Source: Notamacropus eugenii (Eukaryota > Chordata > Mammalia > Diprotodontia > Macropodidae). From it: a DNA stretch of 64,000 bases. Location of the stretch: the NCBI RefSeq assembly GCF_028372415.1, contig NC_092878.1, positions 136,766,750 through 136,830,749 on the forward strand, given 5' to 3'. A model generated the notes under the pieces. That model was given only the letters and a program-made list of their open reading frames with translations. It was not told the origin of the DNA and made no database searches. Positions 44,770 to 56,219 of the stretch are shown here, piece by piece (positions within the stretch are counted from its first letter, which is position 1; every line of letters starts with the position of its first letter). The translations under genes were made by a program, and so were the position numbers.

Positions 44770-45780
44770 TGTATACGTGTTTCCTGACCATATTGTCAAA
44801 TTACCTATAATGATTTGCTTTAAGAGAGGATTAACATTGGGGGATGGGAAATTTGCATCCTCATTTGACGAAGACTATAAACTGAATAAGTATCTGAATA
44901 CGGACCCAAAGGATCCCCTTTTGCCATAAATATTCTCTGGAACAAAGTGTTTTGCATATAAGGGGAATAGTGGGCACCTTCCTGGGCCAAGAAAGGATTC
45001 AGAAATTTAAGGTAAGATGAATTATTTTGCAGGCTAATTACCAACTGAGCTTGGAATATAGTGAATTAAAAATCAGAATAGGGTATTATATGATTTTCCC
45101 TATCATTACATTTTAGGAGTCTGGATTTGGACATCATGTCTTCTCTGTCTCCCCCACTGTCCCCATATATAATGTATATGTATACATATATACATTCCCT
45201 CCCCAAGTCAGTGTTTTGAAAAGCATATCAATCTAAAAATAACATTTAATTTGAAAGTTATAGAAGGGATGGAGACATAGTGTGCTATTTTGGAAGCTAT
45301 GTTTACATGAGATGTTGGCAAACATGAATAACATACCTCTTCTGTGGACTTTAGCAATATACTTTCATGCTAACAGAGTTAGAGTCCGATAACGAAGCAA
45401 TGGATTTCCCTCCCACCTAAAGTGGAATACTGTATACTGTTTATTTTAGCAACCTACACACAGAAGCACATCTGTCTTCAGATAGCCATGACAGCTGTTT
45501 ACAGAAATCTTCTAACTATTAAAACGCATTTCCCTTCTTGGAAAGATAGGGAACTGGGCATACAGTATTACATATGCTGTCAGACTTTTGCTTAATTTTT
45601 CAGAATTTATTTTTTCTCATTTCCTTTAAGTACAAATTTTTATTTCTTATAATAAATATACAAATATACTTCTTATTTATATTTCTGTATTACTGTCATA
45701 AGGGATAGCTGGTGGAGTAGAGAAAAGATATGTTCAGAAATGAAAGTAATCTAAAAATAAGAGTAGGAAGATTGTGTTGT
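44770..45780. other. Intergenic, nothing recognised
   Basis: AT-rich DNA between METAP1 and ADH5, with a short palindromic TATA/TGTA tract at 45163-45200 (atataatgtatatgtataca). No gene. Confidence 0.4.
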
Positions 45781-46680
45781 GCTAGAACCCAAAAATACCC
45801 TGCAAAATTACTCCATCAGGCTTAGAGAGGCCCCACTTTACTAGGCCATAGGAGGAATTATCTCTAGAGTCTCCTACCCAACCCAAGAATTTACAGAGGG
45901 ACCCCTGGAGTCCTGTAGGGATCCTGAGATAGAGGGGGTAGGGCAGGTTAGGAACAGAGAGTATAGAGAGTGAGCTGCAGAGTGTCCAAGTCCAGCCACG
46001 CCTGAACCTTTCTCCCAGATCTGTAGCAGCAGGAGAGCTATTTCAGGACATTTTATTCAGCCCAGGGGGCCTCTCCAACCAAGCGAAATCACCCCAGAGC
46101 CCAGTGGGAGAGCCTTACCCAAACCCTTGGCCGACCGTCTGAACCTGGTTCCAGAGATCAGACTCAAGCTGTTCTGGGCAGTTCCAGTACTTCTGGGAAG
46201 AGAGCCTGGGGCTAGTTTTGTCCTTCAGGGGCCATATCCCAGCCCTAGCCTAGCAGCAAGTTGCCACAGGACATCTCTGCAGGATCCACTGGGGGCACCA
46301 GTGGTAAGGCTAACGTTTATGAAACACTTGCTGTGAGCCAGGCATTGTACTAAGTACTTTATACTTACTTCATTTGGTTCTCTTATTAACCCTGGGAGTT
46401 AGGTACTGTTGTAATCCCCATTTTACACATGGAGAAACTAAATCAAATAGAAGTTTGGGCCTGACTTGCTTTGGGTCTGAGGCCAGCTTTGAACTCAGAC
46501 CTCCTGGACTCCAGGCTAGCATTTTATCCAAATCCAGCCTGAGCAGTGTTTGAAGCCTGTGAGCTCAGCAACTGAGGGGATGGACCTCAGGCAAAGCCTG
46601 CAGCAGGAAGAAGTCCAGGAGCCCTGTGACAAGCAAGAGCCTCCAGAAAGATCCCTGGAGTCATTATTCTTCATGGTTTT
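45781..46680. other. GC-richer unassigned segment split by a SINE
   Basis: 45840-46298 and 46535-46680 have an even, G/C-richer texture with many CCAG/CTGG words, unlike unique intergenic DNA here. I suspect a LINE 5' UTR or LTR on the + strand but see no diagnostic end. A reversed SINE sits at 46300-46530. Confidence 0.35.
46300..46530 (-). repeat. MIR/MAR1-like SINE
   Basis: On + strand: taacgtttatgaaacacttg, gagccaggcattgtactaag, cattttacacatggagaaac and ctggactccaggctagcatt. Confidence 0.8.
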
Positions 46681-47159
46681 CTCTAGGGGGTTCTATATCT
46701 TTTAAAAAATTTTTTTATTATTAGTTTTTTACATTTTATAGGTATCAGTACAGCACTCAGGATGTTTACCTGTTATCCCTCACTCTGCTTATGTGACGTT
46801 AATTATTAAAATACGGTTTAAAGTTTATACACTCACTTGCCCTTCCCCAATTTTACTTTTTTAACAGCAGTACCTATGAATCTTGACTTGTATTCAGACC
46901 CTCCAAGCAGCATACAAGGGCTTTTTCATAATTTGCCTCAATAATTCTGCTGGGGTGGCCAAACATTAGGTTATGAAGTTTGTGTTTCTGATTGTATTTC
47001 CACAATACTTGAATTGTTTCTTTCTAGCTGCTTGCAATATTTTCTCCTTGACCAGGGAACTCTGGAATTTGGCCACAATGTTCCTAGGAGTTTCTCTTTT
47101 TGGATCTCTTTCAGGCGGTGTTCTGTGGATTCCTTGAATATTTATTTTGCCCTCTGGTT

Positions 47160-47837
47160 CTAGAATCTTTCCTTGATAATTTCATGAAAGATGATGTCTA
47201 GGCTCTTCTTTTGATCATGGCTTTCAGGTAGTCCCATAATTTTTAAATTGTCTCTCCTGGATCTATTTTCCAGGTCTGTTGTTTTTCCAGTGAGATATTT
47301 CACATTATCTTCCATTTTTCCATTCTTCTCTCTTTGTTCTGTGATTTCTTGGTTTTGCATAAAGTCATTAGCCTCCATCTGTGCCATTCTAATTTTGAAA
47401 AAACTATTTTCTTCAGTGAGCTTTTGAATCTCCTTTTCCATTTGGCTAATTCTGCTTTTGAAAGCATTCTTCTCCTCATTGGCTTTTTGAACCTCTTTTG
47501 CCAATTGAGTTAGGCTAGTTTTCAAGGTGTTAATTTCTTCAACATTTTTTTGGGTCTCCTTTAGCAGGGAGCTGATCTGCTGTTCATGCTTTGACTTCAT
47601 GTCTCTCATTTCTCTTCCCAGCTTTTCCTCTACCTCTCTAACTTGATTTTCAAAATTCTTTTTGAGCTCTTCCATGGCCTGAGCCCATTGGGTGGGCTGG
47701 GACACAGAAGCCTTGATTTCTGTGTCTTTGCCTGATGGTAAGCATTGTTCTTCCTCATCAGAAAGGAAGGGAGGAAATGTCTGTTCACCAAGAAAGTAGC
47801 CTTCTATAGTCTTATTTCTTTTCCCTTTTCTGGGCAT
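47160..47837 (-). pseudogene. L1 ORF1 protein, truncated by frameshift
   Basis: 225 open codons from the element's own ATG: a basic N terminus, a long coiled coil (about residues 50-185) and the start of the RNA-recognition domain (RRDNLKIMGLPES). ORF1p is the RNA-binding trimer that coats L1 RNA. Compared with the copy at 31490-33409, about 10 bases are missing near 47160, giving HEIIKERF then stop instead of HEITKENCPDILEPEGK. Not functional. Confidence 0.85.
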
Positions 47838-48211
47838 TTTCCCAGCCAGCGACTTGACCTCTGAATATTCTCCTCACACCCACCTCACCTCCTGATCCTC
47901 CCAGCCAAAGTTTGGGGTCTGAGATTCAAATGCTGCTTCCAGCCTTAGGGCTTTTGGCGGGGGCAGGGCTACTATTCAGTGTGAGATTAAGTTCAGGTGC
48001 TGAGGTGGGGGCAGGGCTGCCTCTCAGGCTCAGTTCCCTCAGGGGGTTTATGCACAGACCTTCCACAATGGATCCAGGCTCCTGCCCCCTTGGGGAGCCC
48101 CGGTCTGCAGCCGCCTCTCAGCTTCTACCTCGGGGGGGGGGGGCTGAGTTATGGGGGCACCCCACTCCCCTCTCAACCTGCCAAAGAGACTCTCCCACCG
48201 ACCCCCGTCAC

Positions 48212-48520
48212 CTGTGGGTGGAGGGACTTGTGCGGCCACTGGAGATCCCGTCCCTGAAGCCTGCTCGGATCTGTATCTCTCGGTGCCGCGGCCGCGGCAG
48301 GTCTGGGCTGGGCTCTGCGTCTGCAGCTCGACGGACCTTTTGCGAGAGGTTTGCAGGTCCCTCTGTGGGTGGAGGGACCTGCGTGGCCGCTGGAGATCCC
48401 GTCCCTGAAGCCCGCTTGGATCTTTTCCTCTCGGTGCCGCGGCCGCTGTAGGGCTGCCCTCAGCTCCCAGTCCTGGCGCCCAGTCCGCAGAGCGAAGAAC
48501 CCCCCGCGAGAGGTTTGCAG
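48212..48520 (-). repeat. Tandem repeats in the L1 5' UTR
   Basis: ctgtgggtggagggac begins at 48212 and again at 48363 (period 151). ggagatcccgtccctgaagc and tctcggtgccgcggccg recur in each, and gcgagaggtttgcaggt recurs at 48342 and 48506 (period 164). That makes about two CpG-rich units, each with two GCGG/CCGC clusters. Confidence 0.85.
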
Positions 48521-48656
48521 GTCTCTCTGGAACAGAAATCTCCCTCGCTCCAATGTTCCGTGGCCTCTGGGTGCAGAATTCGCCGTGAGTTACTTCCCTG
48601 TAGCCGTTCTATGGGTTGTGGGTTCGGAGCTATGTGTATGTGCGTCTTTCTACTCC

Positions 48657-48666
48657 GCCATCTTGG
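48657..48666 (-). promoter_or_regulatory. YY1-type motif at L1 5' end
   Basis: GCCATCTTGG on + strand (CCAAGATGGC on -), about 11-20 bases inside the L1 start. YY1 sites at this position set L1 transcription start in other mammals (established); use here is inferred. Confidence 0.6.
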
Positions 48667-48693
48667 CTCCGCCCCTAGAAGTTTGTGTTTCTG

Positions 48694-49740
48694 GTTGGAA
48701 AGAAAAAACACAAAACACTAAATCATTCATGGTGAACCAGCTTGGGGAGTGAAGGGAGAAGTAGAAAATAATAGATTTAGGATTTGAAAGTCCTAAAAGT
48801 GAACTAAGTATCTAGGTACCTGGCTACAGTGACATTTACCATCAACTGGAATTCATTCTATGGAACATGTGAAGGGGATTCAGTTACACAATTACCTTAT
48901 AAACCGTTCTCACTCATTAGTTCTATGGCACATGGTGATGCCCTGGTGTAACTGTATATACTCCGTTGGAAGAAATAGGTGAGTTGGACAATACGTACTT
49001 GTTGAATGGGGCTTATTTCCTGGGCTCAGAATCTCAATTTCTTGATAATTACAAAAACCTAGGTACATCAAAGACCTGGAGAGCAGTGCCCATGATTATT
49101 TAAAACTTTTTATGTTTCTTCCCCCAGCAAATTTATTAAGGAAAATAGTTAATAAAATTCTACCTCCCTGCTTTGTATCTTTTCTTCCTACCTACCTTTT
49201 GAGAAGATAATGAAGAAGTTTCACTGTTTCTTATCCCAGTTCATTTTTGCCTCTTAATTGGAAACAAAACAAAAAGCCAAACACTGATACTAGCAAAGCC
49301 CGTTCTAGTCAAAATGCACTTTGTTCTTTCCAGTTCAAACCAAAGATTAAATGAGAACCCTGTTCTTTTATGAGATGAGGCAACACCACTGTACCTCCCT
49401 CCTGGACTACTTTCCCCCTTATCTCTGTCTTCTAATCTTTTCAGACCCAAGAAAACAACATACACAGTGACCAGAGTAATATACCTAGAAAAACTGATAC
49501 CAACAAAGCAAAACTGAATGTTGTATGATGATAATGACCTTAGAAGAGAGGAGAAAATACATGCTCTTTCTTTGGAGAGGTGGGATAGGAAGGGTCATGG
49601 CATATATTTTTACACTCACTTGTATTGATTAGTTTTGCTGAAATTAGTTTTTTTTTTTTCTGTTCTTACAAGAGGTGACTCTGGGAAGGGGAGGTAGAAG
49701 GGAATATATTTGGAGATGAAGGGGATTTAAGCCCAAACAA
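48694..49740. other. Intergenic, nothing recognised
   Basis: AT-rich, without gene or clear repeat. Confidence 0.4.
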
Positions 49741-49870
49741 TATCAATATACATTGTTTTTTCTCTTTAAAAAAAATGTTATATTTTTGCATTTTTTTAGT
49801 TCCAAATTCTCTCCCTTCTGTTCCTCCCCTTGAGAAGGCAAGCAATATATATGTAGTTTTTTTTCTTAGC
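49741..49870 (-). repeat. L1 3'-end scrap
   Basis: On + strand: T-rich start then gttccaaattctctcccttc and ccccttgagaaggcaagcaa, the reversed L1 3' terminus. Confidence 0.55.
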
Positions 49871-50029
49871 TTTAAGCCCCTCCTCTCTGAAACAGCACAA
49901 AACTGTTAACATCTGGAAGCAGAAAGTGTAGCCCAGGAAGCAATAATAAGGAGGTAGGCAGGCTCCGATAGCTCTGAGCCCCGAGATAGCAGTCACCTTA
50001 GTCCTAAACATGAAGTCAAGTTCCATCAG

Positions 50030-50455
50030 ATTTTAGACTACTCTGCTTTGGCATGCAGTGCACATGACACTCCTACCCAGAGAACAATCTAGGGAATTCA
50101 AATGAGCCAAGGCCCAGAAGAGCCATGCACAATCCCAAAAGACGAATGACAGAGCACACTATCTGCCTCCAGAGAAAGAACCGATGGTGTTTGAACACGT
50201 ACCGAACCATGCTGTTTTTCATGTACTTTCTTTCATTTTCTTTGAGTCTTTTTGTACAAAATGACTGATATGGAAACATTTTACATAATTACACATGTAT
50301 AACCTATATTGGATTGCTTACAGTCTCAGGTAGCGGAGGTAAGGGAAGGAGGGAGAGAATTAGGAGCTCAGAATTTAGAAAAAGATTGTTCAAATTGTTT
50401 TTACAGGTAATTGGGAAAAATAAAATATTAAATTAACAATTAAAAATAAAATACA
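50030..50455 (+). mobile_element. L1 3' UTR with poly(A)-type end
   Basis: Marsupial L1 3' module on + strand: tctgcctccagagaaagaac, gactgatatggaaacatttt, cacatgtataacctatattg, ggaggtaagggaaggaggga, then taattgggaaaaataaaata and an A-rich tail. Confidence 0.75.
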
Positions 50456-50689
50456 TGTGTGTATGTATATATGTTAAATAAGTTGTTCTGCGCCAACCTT
50501 TAAACACTAATAAAATCACATAGGCATACATTTAAAAGCATTTACACTTTTAAATGCATTTCTATGTCCAATATGTTCAGAAACTCTTAAAATGTTTTCA
50601 TTTTCAACTCATCTCAATATAAACCAAGTTTTTGCATACTTAGAATCAATGTGAATACTTCTTGTTTATTTTCTTTGCTCATATTACTT

Positions 50690-51185
50690 CAATCAGTCCT
50701 TCCAAATTTCTTTATATTGTTCAGGTTTATCACTTTTTGTGGAATTGTTGTTGATATTCCACTTCATTGCTAAAATGATTTTATTCAGCCCTTTACCAAC
50801 TAGTTGACATTTAAATTGTTTACAGATCTTTGTAATTACAAGTAATGTTATATATATTTTAAATTGTTTACAAATCTTTGTAATTACAAATAATGTTGTT
50901 ATATATATTTTTTGAACTTATATCTCTTTAGGAAATTACTCAGGGCCCAAAGCCACAAATAGGATCATTGAGTCAAAAGTTAAGTAGACTTTTGTGACTT
51001 GTGTACTGCTAAATTGTCTCCCTAAGAGCTTCTGCCATTTTGAAATCCTGTCAAAAATTTATCTTCTAGAACCTGCTTCTCCACAGCCCCTCTACCATTG
51101 AGTTTTGTTGCTTAGTTATTATTTGTTATTTTTGCTAGTATGATGATTGTGAAATGGAACCTCAAAGTTCTTATAATTTATATAT
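50690..51185 (-). mobile_element. L1 3' region fragment
   Basis: On + strand: ttccacttcattgctaaaat, taggatcattgagtcaaaag and ggtatgatgattgtg-like text resemble reversed L1 3' sequence. An internal 48-bp tandem duplication is present. Confidence 0.55.
50812..50908. repeat. 48-bp tandem duplication
   Basis: taaattgtttacagatcttt starts at 50812 and its near copy taaattgtttacaaatcttt at 50860. The two units are about 95% alike and end in TA-rich runs. Confidence 0.9.
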
Positions 51186-51240
51186 CCCTCCCTCTCCTTC
51201 ACTCCCTTCCTCTCTCCCTCTCTCCTCTTTCTCTCTCTCA
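51185..51240. repeat. CT-rich simple repeat
   Basis: Near-pure C/T tract (ccctccctctccttcactcc, ctctctccctctctcctctt). Confidence 0.9.
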
Positions 51241-51259
51241 TGAAGCTGAACATTTTTCA

Positions 51260-51420
51260 AGTATGGTGCAGTGGAAAAGTGTGTGATACACTGGAAAGGC
51301 CTTTATCTCTGGAGTCAGAGAACTTCCATTTGAATCCTGTCCCTGATGTTTATTACTTGAGGGACCTTGGTTAAGTTCTTAAACTCTCTGGGGCTATTTT
51401 ACCTCACCCATATTCAACAA
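51260..51420 (+). repeat. Old SINE
   Basis: gtatggtgcagtggaaaagt, ctggagtcagagaacttcca, gacattgg-like core and ggttaagttcttaaactctc. Confidence 0.65.
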
Positions 51421-51889
51421 TTAGAACCTGGCATTGGGTCTAGGGGACACTGGGGTGAGGTACTATTCCATCACCAATGAAGGATCCCTCTCATGTGGTG
51501 ACTATATTCAGTCCCCAGGGAAGTATGACCTTCTAAAATATGGTCAGATTTGAATTCTTTGGCTCTTTATGCCCCCAATCTGGCACCCTAAGGAAAATTA
51601 CTTGAAGTTTAAGGTTTTAGCTCATGTTTTGGGGCCTCCCCAAAATGTAAGAGTAAGAAGTTCCTCAATGTACAATATAGATCAGATATAGGACAGGTAT
51701 TTGTTTTCTCCAGACAAAAGAAATGCTAAAAATACAAAAACTCACAACATATCCCAGCTGATCTTATGTTCTAATGTTCAGCATTAGATTTATCTTTTAA
51801 GCCTGTATATGCTACATTGTCATTGTTTCTCTGAGTTCTGTGGTGACCTGGACTTTAATTTTATTCTCATTTTCCAATAGATTTTTTTG

Positions 51890-51985
51890 GGGGGGATGCA
51901 ATCCGTGACTTGCCCAGGGTCACATAACTAGCAGGTCCTCCTGACTCCAGGGTCAGTACTTGGTCCACTAAGCCACCTAGCTTCC
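51890..51985 (-). repeat. SINE head fragment
   Basis: On + strand: gtgacttgcccagggtcaca, taactagcaggtcctcctga and ccactaagccacctagcttc, the reversed tRNA-like head. Confidence 0.75.
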
Positions 51986-52539
51986 CTGTCCAACAGAATT
52001 TTATATAATTTCATTTATTCTTTGTGACTTTTGCATTGACATTTTAAATTTTTTTGTGTTACCTTTCATTTTTGGAAATCGTTTATTTCCTTTATCTCTT
52101 GTTTTTGTTTGCTTGAATTATAATCATCCTTGAATGCATTTATTAGACAATTTATTTTATCTTCTGGTGTTTCTTCCATTTCTTCTGCTGCAGAATTAAC
52201 TATATTATTCATTATATAGAAATAATAATTTTGTATATTAATTTTGTCAGTTCTTTTATTTCAGGATATTTTTTATTGACTTGGGAGTTCTTCTTTGACT
52301 TGTTTGTTATTTATTAGATAAGCCCTGCTTTCCCCTTTGCTGTTTCTTTCTCTTTGACATCTTGAGGCAAGTGACCTTGAATTAAGAGATTGCCTTCTCC
52401 CCCAGTAAATTCATCTGGTCCCTCCCTATCTTTGCAGTCTTCTGACATCACACTCTTCGTCACATAATCCGTGGTCCCATGCATGACACAGGTTTCCTTG
52501 CTGTTCCTTACATAGGTCACTCTATCTTCTCTGCATTCT

Positions 52540-52878
52540 TCTCAGCTGCCCCCCCTCCCCACCACACTCCCCCCACTCCCCATGTCTGGACCTCTCTCCC
52601 TCTTTATCTTTGCCTTCTGACTTCCTGGTCTCCTTTATGTATCAGCTAAAATCCCACCTCCTGCAAGAAGCCTTTCCCAGTCCCCCTTACTGATAGCATC
52701 TTCCTCTGTTGGTTTATCCACAATTGACCTTGAGCGTATTTTGTTTGCTTGTATATTTTGTCCCCCACCCCCCCCCCCCACCCCCTATGGGATCCTCGAG
52801 AACAGGGGCTGTTTTTGATTTCTTATATCCCCAGTACCTAGCAGGCATTTATTAAATGCTTGTTGACTGACTGGGTTA
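52540..52878 (+). mobile_element. L2 3'-end fragment
   Basis: tcagctaaaatcccacctcc, tgcaagaagcctttcccagt, gatcctcgagaacaggggct, atatccccagtacctagcag and ggcatttattaaatgcttgt. A C-rich run (52761-52786) interrupts it. Confidence 0.8.
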
Positions 52879-53379
52879 TCTTGCCCTATCCTACTTGCAC
52901 AATAGGCAAGCTTCTGCCAGATATTCATGTCTTGATCTCTACTGCTGCCCCTCCCCTTTGATCCTGGGCAACACACATCAGGAGCATCTGTTATAATCCT
53001 TTGGTCTTTCTTTGTGGATACTTACTGGTTTGCTCAGGAAGGTCAAATAATGGACTCTGAGTATTATGTCTCACTATTGAATTGGTTCCAGGTGGTTATC
53101 AAAGGAGAAGCCATTTCGTGTCAGAACTTTTCTGAAGACTTGGTTGATTACTATATGTCTAGGATAACATGATGGCACAGTTCATTGACAACTCCAGACT
53201 CAGTCCAAACTTTACCCAGGGTTAAAAAAAATTAGGCCTAAAAAAAAACTATGGAAGTTCAGTCTGACCAGAACTTGGCAGTAGACAATTTACAATCTGT
53301 TCTCACAAAGACTCTCCTCCCCTTTCAGCAGAAAATTTATTTTTGATGATTCTATTTACTTATTTGGAAAGAGTCTGTT

Positions 53380-53660
53380 ATTTTTTCCAATTACATGTAA
53401 AGATAGTTTTGAACATTCACTTTTTAAAGAAGATTTTGACTTCCCCATTTTTCTCCTTCCCTTCCTCCATACCCTCTTCCTTCTTCCCAAGATGTCAAGC
53501 AGTCTGATGTAGGTTATACATGTGCAATCATGTTAAACACATTTCCACATTAGTCATGTTGTGAAAGAAGAATCAGAACAAAAGGGAAAAATGAGAAAGA
53601 AAAAACAAAACAAAAAAAATACTAAGTATGCTTTGATCTGCTTTCAGACTCCATCCTTCT
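53380..53660 (-). mobile_element. L1 3' UTR fragment
   Basis: On + strand: ttccaattacatgtaaagat, aagatgtcaagcagtctgat, gtaggttatacatgtgcaat and ccacattagtcatgttgtga. Confidence 0.7.
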
Positions 53661-53809
53661 TTCTCTGGATGTGGTTAGCCTTTTCCAAGATGAGTCATTT
53701 TGGAACTGTCTTGGACCATTGTATTGCTGAGAAGAGTTAAGTCTGCCAAGTATGAGAGCATATCATCACAGTATTTAGCAGAAAATTATTATTGGTCGTT
53801 GGAGAAGAC

Positions 53810-54060
53810 ATCTAGCCTAACTATGGGAAAATCTGTATGATGCTACACTGAGTGAAGTGAGCAGAACCAGAAAAATTTATGCAAAGGCAATATTGTAAAG
53901 TCAATTGATTTTGAGACTTAGGATCTCTGATCTTTAAAATGACTAACCATGAGTCCAGAGTACTCAAGACAAAATGGGCTACCCACCTCTGGATGGAGAG
54001 ATGATGGTCTCAGAATAGAGAATGAGACATTTTTTTAAATGTGACCAATTTGGGAATTTG
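53810..54060 (+). mobile_element. L1 3' UTR fragment
   Basis: On + strand: gagtgaagtgagcagaacca, ggcaatattgtaaagtcaat and ctacccacctctggatggag. It faces the preceding fragment, which lies on the other strand. Confidence 0.65.
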
Positions 54061-54199
54061 TTTGGCTACACACGTTTGTAACAGGGATTCTGTCTTGCTT
54101 TACTCATTCGGACAGGGTTGGGGGAAGTGTGAGGAGGTGGATCTTTGAAGAAAATATTAATTATAGATATAAAAAAGACATTTAATGGCACTATAATAA

Positions 54200-54925
54200 T
54201 CTTTTGTGCAGCTTGTACAAGAGGAGGAACAAATGTTTGCAGGTACAGATTGAAACAGAGGCAACATAGGTTGTGTAAACAAGCTACATACAGGATATGC
54301 TGGAAGTAACCAACCAATGAGTGAAGGCACTAGAATTAGAGACCAGAAAAGGCTTCCTCAAGAAGGTGGGGTTTTATCTGCAGTTTGAAGGAAGTCAGGG
54401 AAGCCATGGAGATGGAGATAAGGGAGAGCATTTTAGGTAAGGGGGACAACCAGGGAAAACACTTGAGTCTGAAGATAGAGTCTTGTTCAAGAAACAGAAA
54501 AAGAGGCCAGTGTCACTGGATCTTTGTATATAGTGGAATGAAATTAAGGTGGAAGAAGACTGGAAAGGTGTGGAGAGCAGCTCCTAAGAGATTTTGTGAA
54601 AAATCAGGGTTTTATATTTGATCCTGAAGGTGTATGTGTGTGTGTGTGTGTGTGTGTGAGACATGGCCAGATCTGGGTCATGGGAAGATCACTTTGACAG
54701 CCGCATGGAGGATGGTATGAAGTGAGAAGGCAGACAGCCTATCGCAGTAGTTCAGGTGATGGGGAACTGAATCAGGGTGGAGGGAAGAAGGTCCATTTGA
54801 GAGATGTTACAAAGGTATGAATGGACAGACATCCCTTGGCAATAGCTTGCATGTGTGTGGGTGGGAATGAAGAATCCAGGATCACACCTGGATTGTGAGC
54901 CTGGGTGACTGGGAGGTGGTGGTAT
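54200..54925 (-). mobile_element. L2 LINE relic (RT end and 3' UTR)
   Basis: On + strand: gaaggcactagaattagaga, aaaggcttcctcaagaaggt, gaggccagtgtcactggatc, gaagatcactttgacagccg and gagcctgggtgactgggagg, the reversed L2 RT 3' end plus UTR. A (TG)n run sits at 54631-54658. Confidence 0.75.
54631..54658. repeat. (TG)n microsatellite
   Basis: TG dinucleotide run of about 14 units in the L2 relic. Confidence 0.95.
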
Positions 54926-55064
54926 GTATTCTAAAGTTTGGAAAAAAAATAAAACTGAAAAAAGAAGACAATTTGGAGTTATTTATTGTATTATTGTAAA
55001 TAATATAATTAAAGCAGCCTGTGGCTGTCTTTATTTAGGAATAATGTTGAGTATATGCATTTTT

Positions 55065-55480
55065 CTGCTGTAGAGAATTCCATGTACACCCGTGACCTTA
55101 TTCTTTCTCTGAGTTCCTCACACAAACCACTCAATCTCCCATCTCCTCACCTTTGCACCTTCCACCCCATGCCTAGAATGCACTCCCTTGTCATCTCTGA
55201 CTCCTCTTCCGATGCTAGTTATTACTATCATCTTTATTACTATCTATAATTTACAGTCTTAGAGAATTGCTGGAGGCACTCAAGCTAGTATGTCAGTTCT
55301 ATCTTCTGCCTAAAGCTATCCTGATCCCCAAGGTGCTAGTACATTCCATCCCTCCAATTTATTCCATATATACTTATATATGGATGTTTCCCCCCACAAT
55401 AGAACGTAAACTCCTTAAGAATAGGGATTGTTTCTGTCTTTGTGTTTGAATCTTCAGTGTCTAGGAATGCCTGACTTAAA
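55065..55480 (+). mobile_element. L2 3'-end fragment
   Basis: caccccatgcctagaatgca, ctgactcctcttcc, agaacgtaaactccttaaga, atagggattgtttctgtctt and cagtgtctaggaatgcctga. About 100 unrelated bases break it near 55215-55305. Confidence 0.7.
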
Positions 55481-55499
55481 AGAGGTACTTTTTGGCTGC

Positions 55500-56215
55500 T
55501 TGGTCTTTGAACTTGGGCTTGCCAGGGGACCTAGACTCTTCCAGCTTTCTGCCCAACCAGGAGATTCAACTCTAGCAAAACTGGTCCAACAGGACCTTGG
55601 GAAAGGTTAAGTTACTAGCCCATCTTGTGTTTATCTTAGCCCTCTCATGAACATGGCCCCATTAACTCAGATCCTTAATGTACTCTATGTGCCCGACTGT
55701 GGTATGCATAAATAAATTTTTAGAAATAATGTTTATTGACCTTTTATTTTTATGTCAGAAGTTATTAAAGCTAAGTTCTTAGTAGAAAATAATGATCTGA
55801 TGGAGTTAATTTTTATTTTCATGAGTGATTTGCATATTTGCTTTTGAACTAACTCTCCTCCCACAGAACCAATATTTGTTTTAACTTGGCATATCTGAAG
55901 GAAAAAAAAAGGCCAAAGTTTGTGAGCCTTGGGGAACATGTACACAAGAAACAGTCATTGGGAACAGTTTTAATGGGCCTAGGAGAAAATGTCAGCACAA
56001 ATTTAAAAGAAGAGTATTGCTAAGGAGTTGAGAAGGTACAGTTCTACCAGTCTTAGGGTGGTCAGGCTAAGAACAGACACTCTCTGTTACGGATCTTGGG
56101 GGAGCCCCTCTCCAAGGTGCCATGTTGGTAGTGGTTAGGCTGACTGGACACCTTCACTAGCTACAACAGTGACTAGGTCCCTGCTGGAAGCTGTTGTTGG
56201 GAATTGGAAGTCACT
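55500..56215. other. Intergenic, nothing recognised
   Basis: No gene, no repeat named with confidence. Confidence 0.4.
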
Positions 56216-56219
56216 AATG

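Larger units (their letters stand above)
46991..48677 (-). mobile_element. L1/HAL1 copy: complete 5' end, ORF1, 3'-truncated, with 16-bp target duplication
   Basis: On the - strand it starts at about 48677 with GGGGCGGAGCCAAGATGGCG, the L1 promoter start with a YY1 motif. A GC-rich 5' UTR with tandem repeats follows, then ORF1 from its Met at 47837 (MPRKGKRNKTIEGYF..., coiled coil with KEVQK heptads, then NRSRRDNLKIMGLPES). The frame breaks at 47160 after a small deletion; ORF1 C-terminal sequence continues to 46991 and stops abruptly, with no 3' UTR and no poly(A). Both sides carry gaagtttgtgtttctg (46975-46990 and 48678-48693). Confidence 0.88.

Noticed and set aside
47912..48451. 179-codon open frame on the + strand in GC-rich DNA
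   Set aside because: It is antisense to the L1 5' UTR. The openness comes from GC content and the tandem repeats duplicate part of the peptide; no family resemblance.
54360..54930. Possible separate gene on + strand (78-codon frame at 54385)
   Set aside because: The frame is the antisense of the L2 RT 3' end and UTR, as judged by the same text at 60470-61160.
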